NCBI GenBank assembly: GCA_030039975.1
Contig: JASHUO010000672.1
Coordinates: 1 to 5,779 of the forward strand
From: Alphaproteobacteria bacterium
GTDB taxonomy: Bacteria; Pseudomonadota; Alphaproteobacteria; ATCC43930; CGMCC-115725
Length of the DNA stretch: 5,779 nt
Direction of reading: 5' to 3'
Part shown: positions 1-5,779 of the stretch, piece by piece
How positions within the stretch are numbered: position 1 is the stretch's first letter
How the letters are laid out: each line of letters opens with the position of its first letter
The notes under the pieces: generated by a model
Databases searched by the model: none
Seen by the model: only the letters and a program-made list of their open reading frames with translations
What the model was told of the DNA's origin: nothing
Made by a program: the position numbers and the translations under genes

Positions 1-36
1 GCCGCGGGCCCGCATCACCTCACCGCAGGAGAGTGA
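1..36 (+). CDS. Probable C-terminal end of the upstream gene, expected to be cydA (partial)
   Basis: Reading from base 1, eleven codons (AAGPHHLTAGE) run to a TGA at 34-36, four bases before the cydB start. Cytochrome bd subunit I (cydA) almost always lies directly upstream of cydB, so this tail is expected to belong to it. The fragment is too short to recognise by sequence. A second frame from base 3 ends in a TGA at 42-44 that overlaps the cydB GTG and cannot be excluded. The frame from base 1 has the more GC-rich third positions and is preferred. The identity is inferred from context only. Confidence 0.35.
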   Translation, partial: AAGPHHLTAGE

Positions 37-40
37 TCCC

Positions 41-1027
41 GTGATCCTGTTCTGGGTCTTCGTCCTCGCCCTTGCCACGCTGCTCTATGTGCTGCTCGAC
101 GGTTTCGATCTCGGCGTCGGCATTCTCTTCGGTTTCACCCGCGATGAAGCGCGGCGGCGCGCCATGTTGGGTGCCGTAGCGCCGATGTGGGACGGCAATG
201 AAACCTGGCTCATCGTGGCCGCCGTGGTGCTGTGGGGGGCTTTTCCCATCGTTTATGCGACGTTGCTGTCGGCATTCTATCTCCCTCTGCTGCTCATGCT
301 CGCGGGCATCATCCTGCGCGGCGTGGCGTTCGAGTTCCGCTACAAGTCACGGCGGATGCGCTGGGTCTGGGATGCCGGATTTGCCGGTGGGTCCGTGGTG
401 GCCGCCTTCATTCAAGGCTTGATGGTGGGCGCCCTGGTCGAGGGACTGCCGATCGTCGACGGGCACTATGTGGGCGGCAGCTTCGGCTGGTTCAGCCCCT
501 TCGCTGTGCTGTGCGGCATAGGACTTTGCCTTGGCTATGCGCTGCTCGGCGCTTGCTGGCTCGTCAGGAAATGCGAGGGCGACGTACGCGATGCCGCCTA
601 TCGCCTCATCCACGCCTTGTCGTTTGGACTGCTCGCCTTTCTGATCGTCGTCTTCGCCTATGCGCTCGCCGAGAACCTTCGCGTAATGGGCCGCTGGCTC
701 GAACGACCCTATCTCTTCGTCTTTCCAGCGATCGGCGTCGTGGCGGCCATCGTGCTCGCCGAGAGCGTCCGGCGCCGCCGCGACAGCGCGCCCTTCTACA
801 TGGTGGCGCTGATCTTCGCCGCGGCCTTCGGCACGCTCGCGATCTCCTTCTGGCCCTACATGATCCCGTTCGCCATCACCATCGACCAGGCGGCAGCGCC
901 GCATTCCAGCCTTGCCTTCATGTTCTGGGGCGAAGGGCTTTTCGTCCTTCCACTCATGCTGGTCTATACCGCCATCAGCTACAGCGTTTTTCGAGGCAAG
1001 GTCGCGTCGGCCGCGAGCGACTACTGA
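41..1027 (+). CDS. cydB: Cytochrome bd (CIO-type) ubiquinol oxidase subunit II
   Basis: This is subunit II of the cytochrome bd quinol oxidase, an inner-membrane enzyme that oxidises quinol and reduces oxygen to water without pumping protons. Subunit I carries the haems, and subunit II is the structural partner. The 328-residue product has the diagnostic N-terminal helix with LLDGFDLGVG (residues 18-27), the WDGNETWL motif (50-57), LRGVAFEFR (92-100) and FWPYMIPF (270-277). It is strongly hydrophobic throughout, consistent with eight or nine membrane helices. The length fits the cyanide-insensitive (CioB-like) branch rather than the roughly 380-residue E. coli type. The GTG start is supported by AGGAGAG at 27-33 and by the family N-terminus beginning MILFW. 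The next gene follows after 24 bases. The family is certain; cyanide insensitivity is inferred from subfamily resemblance. Confidence 0.96.
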   Translation: MILFWVFVLALATLLYVLLDGFDLGVGILFGFTRDEARRRAMLGAVAPMWDGNETWLIVAAVVLWGAFPIVYATLLSAFYLPLLLMLAGIILRGVAFEFRYKSRRMRWVWDAGFAGGSVVAAFIQGLMVGALVEGLPIVDGHYVGGSFGWFSPFAVLCGIGLCLGYALLGACWLVRKCEGDVRDAAYRLIHALSFGLLAFLIVVFAYALAENLRVMGRWLERPYLFVFPAIGVVAAIVLAESVRRRRDSAPFYMVALIFAAAFGTLAISFWPYMIPFAITIDQAAAPHSSLAFMFWGEGLFVLPLMLVYTAISYSVFRGKVASAASDY

Positions 1028-1051
1028 AACAGCCGTTGAGGGAGTGTCTCA

Positions 1052-1444
1052 ATGATACGCTGCATCCGGCTTTGGACTGGTGACGACAACAACTCGCACT
1101 TCGAAGAGGGTGTCATTGACCTTCCCAAGGGCGAACGCGGCGACATTCTCAGCGGCAAAGTCGGCGTCGCCAGCATCTCGTTTCGCGAGACGAGAGCCGG
1201 TGGCGCCTTTGAATGGCACGACGCGCCCGTTCGACAGCTCGTCATTACGTTGAGCGGCACGCTCGACTTCCAGACACGCAGGGGCGAGCACTTCCTTCTC
1301 CACCCAGGCGACATCCTGCTCGCTGAGGACACGGCGGGAACCGGGCACAGCTGGAAGCTCGTCGACGACAATCCCTGGCGCCGGGCCTACGTGATACTGG
1401 CCCAGGGCGTCGAGGTGCCGTTCGTCGCCAACTCGCACCGTTGA
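1052..1444 (+). CDS. Small single-domain cupin protein of unknown function
   Basis: The 130-residue product is soluble, with no signal peptide or membrane segment, and is probably cytoplasmic. It reads as one cupin beta-barrel. Motif 1 fits G50-x5-H56-x-A58-x3-Q62-x6-G69, so the second histidine is alanine and the glutamate is glutamine. Motif 2 has G78, a PGD turn at 85-87 and a histidine at H99 in GTGHSW, later than the classical position. A metal site built from H56, Q62 and H99 is possible but not shown. The ATG has a good ribosome binding site, GAGGGAG at 1038-1044. The gene sits tightly between cydB and mqo, 24 and 29 bases away, suggesting co-expression with two quinone-linked enzymes. 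I recall similar uncharacterised small cupins in other proteobacteria, but no function can be assigned. Enzyme, metal sensor and small-molecule binder all remain possible. Confidence 0.88.
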   Translation: MIRCIRLWTGDDNNSHFEEGVIDLPKGERGDILSGKVGVASISFRETRAGGAFEWHDAPVRQLVITLSGTLDFQTRRGEHFLLHPGDILLAEDTAGTGHSWKLVDDNPWRRAYVILAQGVEVPFVANSHR

Positions 1445-1473
1445 TCGCAAGCTGATCATAAGGGAGGCCCTCC

Positions 1474-2973
1474 ATGACCCAGAGGCAAAACCGCGGCGCG
1501 CCGCATGTCGTGCTGGTCGGCGCGGGAATCATGAGCGCAACCCTTGGCGCCCTGCTCAAGGAGCTGGAACCCTCCCTCGAGATCACGGTGTTCGAGACGC
1601 TTTGGGATTGCGGACAGGAAAGTTCGCAAGCCTGGAACAATGCGGGCACCGGACATGCGGCCAATTGTGAGCTGAACTACACGCCGCAGCGCGAAGATGG
1701 GAGCGTCGACATCTCCGAGGCGCTCAAGGTGAACACGGAGTTCGATCTGTCGCGTCAGCTGTGGTCCTACCTGATCCGCAAAGGAGCAATCCCGGACCCA
1801 CGCCGCTTCATCCATCCCGTCCCGCATATGAGCTTCGTCTGGGGGCGGGACAATGTCGCCTTCTTGCGCAAACGCTTCGAAGCGATGTCGGCAAATCATT
1901 GCTACTACGGCATGGAGTACGCCGACAATCGAGCCAAGATCGCCGACTGGGCACCCCTGATCATGGACGGCCGGGGGAATGAGGAGCCGTTCGCAGCAAC
2001 TCGTATCATCACAGGTACAGATGTCGACTATGGCGCTTTGACTCATTTGCTGGTGAAGCATCTTGCAGCGCAGCCCGGCGTCTCAGTGCGTTACAAACAA
2101 CGTGTCGTGAGCCTGGACCGTGAAGCCAACGGCGGGTGGCGCGTCGGCGTCGAGCAGGTCGACACGGGAGAGCGTGACGCAGTAACGTCCGAGTTCGTCT
2201 TCATCGGCGCCGGCGGTGACGCGATCGAGCTGCTCCAGAAGTCGCGCATCCCCGAAGGTCATGGATATGGCGGCTTCCCCGTCAGCGGAATCTGGCTGCG
2301 ATGCGACGAGAGCACGGTGAGCGACCGCCATCACGCCAAGGTCTACGGCAAAGCCGCCGTCGGATCTCCGCCGATGTCGGTGCCCCACCTCGACACACGC
2401 ATCATCGAGGGCAAGAAGTCGCTGTTGTTCGGACCCTATGCCGGCTTCTCCACCAAGTTCCTGAAACACGGTTCCCTCGCCGACCTTTTCGAGTCGATCA
2501 AACCCGGCAACATTCTGCCGCTCATGGCGGTGGCGCGAGACAACATGGCGTTGAGCGAGTATCTGATCGGCCAAGTCCTGCAAAGCTCAGCGCACCGATT
2601 TGCGGCGCTTCGCCAGTTCTTTCCCAAAGCGGCTCGAAGCGACTGGCGCGAGGCGGTTGCGGGGCAGCGCGTCCAGATTATCAAACCGGACGAACGGAGG
2701 GAGGGCGTGCTGGAATTCGGCACCGAACTGGTCGCCGCAGAGGACAAATCCCTTGTCGCCCTGCTCGGGGCCTCCCCAGGCGCATCCACCGCAGCGTTCA
2801 TCGCTGTCGGCGTGCTGCAGAAGTGTTTCGCGAGCGAACTCACCCAGAGCGGCTGGCTCCCCAAGCTGAAAGAGATCATTCCGACATATGGGATCGATCT
2901 CACTCGGGATGCCGACGCCTGCCGCAAGATTCGTGCAGAGACTGCGCCGATTTTGAAAGTGAATAACGTCTGA
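1474..2973 (+). CDS. mqo: Malate:quinone oxidoreductase (FAD-dependent, membrane-associated)
   Basis: Mqo oxidises L-malate to oxaloacetate and passes the electrons through FAD to membrane quinone, giving a TCA-cycle step independent of NAD. The 499-residue length is normal for the family. The N-terminus has the FAD-binding GAGIMS fingerprint at residues 16-21 in a beta-strand context, with acidic E41 ending the second strand. The signature ESSQAWNNAGTGHAANCELNYTP region follows at 49-71. Further family blocks are FIGAGGDAIELLQ (243-255), the glycine-rich IPEGHGYGGFPVSG (259-272) and the C-terminal LLGASPGASTAAF (430-442). No membrane helix is seen, consistent with a peripheral inner-membrane flavoprotein. 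A strong AGGGAGG at 1461-1467 fixes the ATG. The position downstream of cydB and the cupin gene suggests one operon, with Mqo feeding quinol to the bd oxidase. No truncation or missing key residue was noticed. Confidence 0.97.
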   Translation: MTQRQNRGAPHVVLVGAGIMSATLGALLKELEPSLEITVFETLWDCGQESSQAWNNAGTGHAANCELNYTPQREDGSVDISEALKVNTEFDLSRQLWSYLIRKGAIPDPRRFIHPVPHMSFVWGRDNVAFLRKRFEAMSANHCYYGMEYADNRAKIADWAPLIMDGRGNEEPFAATRIITGTDVDYGALTHLLVKHLAAQPGVSVRYKQRVVSLDREANGGWRVGVEQVDTGERDAVTSEFVFIGAGGDAIELLQKSRIPEGHGYGGFPVSGIWLRCDESTVSDRHHAKVYGKAAVGSPPMSVPHLDTRIIEGKKSLLFGPYAGFSTKFLKHGSLADLFESIKPGNILPLMAVARDNMALSEYLIGQVLQSSAHRFAALRQFFPKAARSDWREAVAGQRVQIIKPDERREGVLEFGTELVAAEDKSLVALLGASPGASTAAFIAVGVLQKCFASELTQSGWLPKLKEIIPTYGIDLTRDADACRKIRAETAPILKVNNV

Positions 2974-2977
2974 GCGG

Positions 2978-3025
2978 GTCCGGTTCATCGCGCTAAACGG
3001 ACGAAAGCCCCGGGAGCGGCTCGGG
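2978..3025 (+). terminator. Possible weak transcription end: two hairpins after mqo
   Basis: Five bases after the mqo stop, GTCCG (2978-2982) can pair with CGGAC (2998-3002) around a 15-base loop. Next, CCCGGG (3009-3014) can pair with GCTCGGG bases 3020-3025, giving six pairs including one G-T wobble and a five-base loop. Neither hairpin is followed by a run of T, so this is not a canonical intrinsic terminator. In such GC-rich DNA both stems could arise by chance. The position at the end of the respiratory gene string is the main reason to list it. Confidence 0.22.
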
Positions 3026-3096
3026 ATGGCGCATCGACGCTAGCCCGTCGCGATCGAATTCTCGCTCGCGAGACCGGGTGGGTCCGATCATTATTG

Positions 3097-3126
3097 TTGG
3101 GCGGGCTGCGACGGTAGGGATACTAT
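3097..3126 (+). promoter_or_regulatory. Weak sigma-70-like promoter candidate for the efflux operon
   Basis: In the 258-base gap before the HlyD gene there is a relatively AT-rich patch. TTGGGC at 3097-3102 (three of six matches to TTGACA) and TACTAT at 3121-3126 (four of six matches to TATAAT) are separated by 18 bases. It lies about 105 bases before the adaptor start, which would leave a leader of roughly 100 bases. The match is poor, and alphaproteobacterial promoters are often loose. A promoter somewhere in this gap is likely on spacing grounds, but this exact site is only a guess. Confidence 0.25.
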
Positions 3127-3214
3127 CGCCGAGATGCGCGCCTGCGGCGACCACACCCTGGTCGCCGTGTTCTTCCACCAGACTCCGTTCAGGGAGCGTC
3201 CGGAACCGCGCAGC

Positions 3215-3220
3215 GAGGGG
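3215..3220 (+). promoter_or_regulatory. Ribosome binding site deciding the start of the HlyD-family gene
   Basis: GAGGGG lies 11 bases before the ATG at 3232. The in-frame alternative ATG at 3256 has only a GAGG 14 bases upstream (3238-3241). The site therefore favours 3232, although its spacing is slightly long. A different-frame ATG at 3227 is nearer but reads only two codons before a stop. Confidence 0.5.
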
Positions 3221-3231
3221 AACCCGATGGG

Positions 3232-4434
3232 ATGACCGAGGTTCACGGCAATGCCATGAGCGACCCGCCGGTCGGCGCGGAGCACACCGTCTCCCGCGCC
3301 ATCGAAGATCCGATCGCGCGCGCGCCGCGCGATGTTCGGGCGCCGTCACTTACCTCTCGCTGGACGGGTGTCGGCATTCGGCTCCTGATTCTTCTGCTGG
3401 TGGGCGTGCTCGTCGTCGTGGTGGCGCGCGAATGGGACTGGTGGGTGAGCTCGGCCGTCTACCAGAGCACCGACGATGCCTACCTCACCGCGGATCTGAC
3501 GCCGCTGGCCGCGAAGGTCCCGGGCTATGTCCGCAGCGTGCCGGTGCAGGACTTCCAGAGGGTCAAGGCGGGCGAGCTGCTGGTGCAGCTCGTCGACGAT
3601 GATTACCGGGCGGCGCTCGAGCAGGCCCAGGCGAACGTCGAAGCGGCACAGGCGGCGATCGAAAACATCAAGCAACAGAAGCTCTTGCAGCAGGCGACGA
3701 TCAAGCAGGTCGAGGCCAGCATCGAAGCGACCAAAGCCGATTTGACGCGCTATCACCTGGAAACGATACGGCAGCAGAACCTGCTGGCCCACGGTCCCGG
3801 GACACCCCAACGGACCGAGGAAGCGGTCGACAACGAGAAGCACACGGCGGCGACGCTCCTGCTCAACAAGGCCCAGCTCGAGCAACAGCGCCAGCAGATC
3901 AATGTGCTGGACAGCCAGGAGAAACAAGCGGAGGCGACGCTGCTGGCCCGGCAGGCGGCGCGCGACCTCGCCGCCATCAACCTCGGCTATACCCGCATCA
4001 CCGCCCCCGTCGACGGCATGGTCGGCCGGCGGCAGATCCAGGCCGGCCAATATGCCGCCGTCGGCACCCAGGTGATCGCGCTGGTGCCGCTGCCCCATGT
4101 CTGGGTCATCGCCAACTACCGCGAAACCCAGATGACGCATGTTCGCCTCGGCCAGTCGGCGCAGGTCACGGTCGATGCCTTTCCCGGCGTCGTGCTCCAC
4201 GGCCATGTCGACAGCTGGTCGCCGGCCTCGGGCGCTGACTTCTCCTTGCTGCCCCCCGACAACGCCACCGGCAACTTCACCAAGGTCGTGCAGCGCATTC
4301 CGGTCAAGATCGTCCTCGAGCCGGATCCGAAAGTCGCCGACCTGCTGCGGCCGGGGATGTCCGTGATCGCCACCATCGACACCGACAGCACCCCGGCCAA
4401 AGCCGGCGGCGACGCACGAGCCGCCGCGCGGTGA
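3232..4434 (+). CDS. HlyD/EmrA-family periplasmic adaptor subunit of an efflux pump
   Basis: This membrane fusion protein would link an inner-membrane exporter to an outer-membrane channel. The 400-residue product has a cytoplasmic N-terminal stretch of about 45 residues and one membrane anchor at about 48-65 (a run of L, V and I). The first lipoyl half follows (about 89-124, including VPGYVRSVPVQDFQRVKAGELLVQL). A long coiled-coil hairpin rich in Q, A and E occupies about 125-248. The second lipoyl half is at about 254-285 (TRITAPVDGMVGRRQIQAGQ), then a beta-barrel with WVIANYRETQ (291-300) and the EmrA-type GNFTKVVQRIPVKI block (347-360). Length matches E. coli EmrA. The stop overlaps the start of the MFS transporter (GTGA, 4431-4434), so the two are translationally coupled. 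The start could instead be ATG 3256. The exported substrate cannot be read from the sequence. Confidence 0.93.
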   Translation: MTEVHGNAMSDPPVGAEHTVSRAIEDPIARAPRDVRAPSLTSRWTGVGIRLLILLLVGVLVVVVAREWDWWVSSAVYQSTDDAYLTADLTPLAAKVPGYVRSVPVQDFQRVKAGELLVQLVDDDYRAALEQAQANVEAAQAAIENIKQQKLLQQATIKQVEASIEATKADLTRYHLETIRQQNLLAHGPGTPQRTEEAVDNEKHTAATLLLNKAQLEQQRQQINVLDSQEKQAEATLLARQAARDLAAINLGYTRITAPVDGMVGRRQIQAGQYAAVGTQVIALVPLPHVWVIANYRETQMTHVRLGQSAQVTVDAFPGVVLHGHVDSWSPASGADFSLLPPDNATGNFTKVVQRIPVKIVLEPDPKVADLLRPGMSVIATIDTDSTPAKAGGDARAAAR

Positions 4435-5779
4435 CCCCGCCCGGGAGTAGCTTTCCGCAAGCGGTGCCCAGCGGCGCGCCGGGCCGCGTCGCCCACAGCC
4501 TGTGCCACGAGGCCGATCGTGCGGCGCAGCATCCGCCGGTCATCACCACCCGCCCGTTCATCGGCGTGCTTGCGGTGCTTTTGGGCTCGATCATCGCGAC
4601 CTTGGACAGTCGCATCACGACCTTCGGCCTCGCCGATGTCCGCGGCGCCGTTCATGCCGGCTTCGATCAGGGTGCCTGGTTCACCACCGCCTATACCGTC
4701 GCCCAGATGGCCGTCGGGCCGGTCTCCGCCTGGCTCGGCATGGTGTTCGGCCCGCGCCGGGTGCTGATGATCTCTTGCACTGTCTTCGGGGTCTCCAACC
4801 TGCTCCTGCCCTTCTCCCCCGACCTTCGCTCGGCCTTGGTGTTCCAGACGATCAGCGGCCTTGGCTCCGGCACCTTCATCCCCCTCACCATCGGCTTCGT
4901 GGTGCAGAACCTGCCCCAGCGGCTGGTCGTCTATGGCGTCGCGGCGTATGCGATGAATCTGGAATTGTCGCTTAACATTGCGGCTTCAGTCGAAGGCTAT
5001 TTCAGCGACAACGGAGTGTGGCAGTGGATCTTCTGGGACACGACGCTGTTGTCGCCGCTCATGCTCCTCTGCATCCATTTCGGCATGCCGCGCCAGCCTG
5101 TGAACCGTCAGCTGCTGAAGACTGCCGATTGGGGAGGGATCGTCCTCGCATCGGCGGGCTTCAGCGTGCTTTATGCCGGCCTCGACCAAGGCAATCGCCT
5201 CGACTGGTTCAACTCCGGGCTGATCAACGGCTTGCTGCTGGGCGGCGTTCTTCTTCTGGTTGCCTTCGTCGTGCATGAGCTCCGCCACGACCGTCCCTGG
5301 ATCAATCTGCGCTTCGCAACCAGCGGCAACATTCCGCTGCTGTTCCTGCTGATCACCTTCTTCCGCTTCGTCATACTGTCCACCACCTACATTATCCCGC
5401 AATACCTGACGACGGTGCAGGACTATCGCGCGATCGAGGTTGGCAGCGTGTTGATCTGGATCGCGCTGCCGCAGTTTCTGATTGCACCGATCGTCGCCAC
5501 CATCTTGCGCTTCGTCGATGCCCGCATAATGACGGCCTTGGGCTTTTCGCTCGTCGGCGCGGCCTGCTTCATGGCGGGACAGCTCACCGACAGCTGGATC
5601 GGCGTCGACTTCCTGCCGTCGCAGATCGCGCAAGCGATGGGCCAATCCGTCGCGCTGACCTCGGTGGTCTGGTTCTTCCTGAAGCATCTGCAGCCGAGCG
5701 AGGCAACCACCTTTGGCGCGGTGCTGCAAACCGGTCGCTTGTTTGGGGCCGAGCTCGGCACGGCGTTCATCGAGACCTT
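4431..5779 (+). CDS. DHA2 (EmrB-like) MFS efflux transporter, 3' end beyond window
   Basis: This inner-membrane exporter is probably proton-driven and partners the adjacent adaptor. The frame is open from GTG 4431 to the window edge, giving 449 codons of an expected 510-530. GTG 4431 overlaps the adaptor stop by four bases, and no strong ribosome binding site is seen, so reinitiation is likely. GTG 4464 is a weaker alternative. A cytoplasmic tail of about 42 residues precedes helix 1, which ends in the LDSRIT motif (58-63), the counterpart of LDSTIA in EmrB. A degenerate motif A, GMVFGPRR, is at 103-110, and ISGLGSG at 141-147 matches the motif B region. The DHA2-typical DQGNRLDWF is at 252-260. 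Helix 5 (about 173-190) lacks the usual GPxxGG motif C and carries E178 and E188. Later hydrophobic segments fit a 14-helix layout. Substrate unknown. Confidence 0.92.
   Translation, partial: MTPPGSSFPQAVPSGAPGRVAHSLCHEADRAAQHPPVITTRPFIGVLAVLLGSIIATLDSRITTFGLADVRGAVHAGFDQGAWFTTAYTVAQMAVGPVSAWLGMVFGPRRVLMISCTVFGVSNLLLPFSPDLRSALVFQTISGLGSGTFIPLTIGFVVQNLPQRLVVYGVAAYAMNLELSLNIAASVEGYFSDNGVWQWIFWDTTLLSPLMLLCIHFGMPRQPVNRQLLKTADWGGIVLASAGFSVLYAGLDQGNRLDWFNSGLINGLLLGGVLLLVAFVVHELRHDRPWINLRFATSGNIPLLFLLITFFRFVILSTTYIIPQYLTTVQDYRAIEVGSVLIWIALPQFLIAPIVATILRFVDARIMTALGFSLVGAACFMAGQLTDSWIGVDFLPSQIAQAMGQSVALTSVVWFFLKHLQPSEATTFGAVLQTGRLFGAELGTAFIET

Noticed and set aside
347..904. Long minus-strand reading frame (185 codons) across cydB
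   Set aside because: It is antisense to a clearly recognised gene, and the product is rich in R, D, E, G and H, as expected of the complement of GC-rich membrane-protein codons. No recognisable domain.
232..1083. Plus-strand frame of 283 codons overlapping cydB and the cupin start
   Set aside because: Arginine-rich out-of-frame translation of cydB; a typical high-GC shadow.
1463..1473. GGAGG-C-CCTCC inverted repeat at the mqo ribosome binding site
   Set aside because: The spacer is one base, so it cannot form a normal hairpin. It is best read as a Shine-Dalgarno followed by a C/T stretch.
3078..3602. Plus-strand frame of 174 codons beginning in the gap and running into the adaptor gene
   Set aside because: Arginine/alanine-rich, overlaps the adaptor N-terminus and lipoyl region out of frame, no recognisable domain.
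3346..4206. Long minus-strand reading frame (286 codons) across the adaptor gene
   Set aside because: It is the antisense shadow of the coiled-coil coding region. Its L-, R- and D-rich repeats mirror the Q/A/E codons of the real gene.
4502..4975. Plus-strand frame of 157 codons inside the MFS gene
   Set aside because: Out-of-frame shadow; the frame from GTG 4431 carries the transporter motifs.
4986..5729. Minus-strand reading frame (247 codons) across the MFS gene
   Set aside because: The plus-strand frame has a full set of MFS features through this stretch. The antisense product is Q/D/E/R-rich with no family resemblance.
1..5779. Search by eye for CRISPR repeats, insertion-sequence ends, tRNA/rRNA genes and phage genes
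   Set aside because: No regularly spaced direct repeats, transposase motifs, terminal inverted repeats or RNA gene signatures were seen.

Overview
The window looks like a high-GC proteobacterial chromosome. The protein families (a CIO-type cytochrome bd subunit II, malate:quinone oxidoreductase, and an EmrA/EmrB-like export pair) resemble those of Alphaproteobacteria, most likely Rhizobiales such as Bradyrhizobium and relatives. That placement is from memory of the families and is not proven by any marker gene here. All recognised genes are on the + strand.

Region 1 (about 1-2973) is a compact, respiration-related gene string. It holds the probable last codons of an upstream gene (expected to be cydA), then cydB (41-1027), a small uncharacterised cupin protein (1052-1444) and mqo (1474-2973). 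Gaps are only 24 and 29 bases, and each gene has its own Shine-Dalgarno sequence, so co-transcription is likely. Mqo passes electrons from malate to the quinone pool. Cytochrome bd oxidises quinol with oxygen without pumping protons. Together they would form a short malate-to-oxygen chain that bypasses NADH dehydrogenase and the bc1 complex. The role of the cupin is unknown.

Region 2 (2974-3231) is a 258-base gap. It contains a weak pair of hairpins just after mqo, an interrupted inverted repeat, a weak sigma-70-like promoter candidate and a possible 33-codon reading frame ending in an ATGA overlap with the next gene. None of these is strong alone. The gap most likely separates two transcription units.

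Region 3 (3232-5779) is a two-gene efflux operon. It comprises a membrane-anchored HlyD/EmrA-type periplasmic adaptor (3232-4434) and a DHA2-family MFS transporter (GTG start at 4431, running off the end). The two genes overlap by four bases (GTGA). Together they would export a hydrophobic compound, probably through a TolC-like outer membrane channel that is not in the window. The transporter lacks the usual glycine/proline-rich antiporter motif in its fifth membrane segment.

I found no RNA genes, insertion sequences, CRISPR arrays, attachment sites or origins. I do not see convincing evidence of a wholly new system. The best candidates for follow-up are the cupin sitting between two quinone-linked enzymes and the divergent membrane segment of the transporter.
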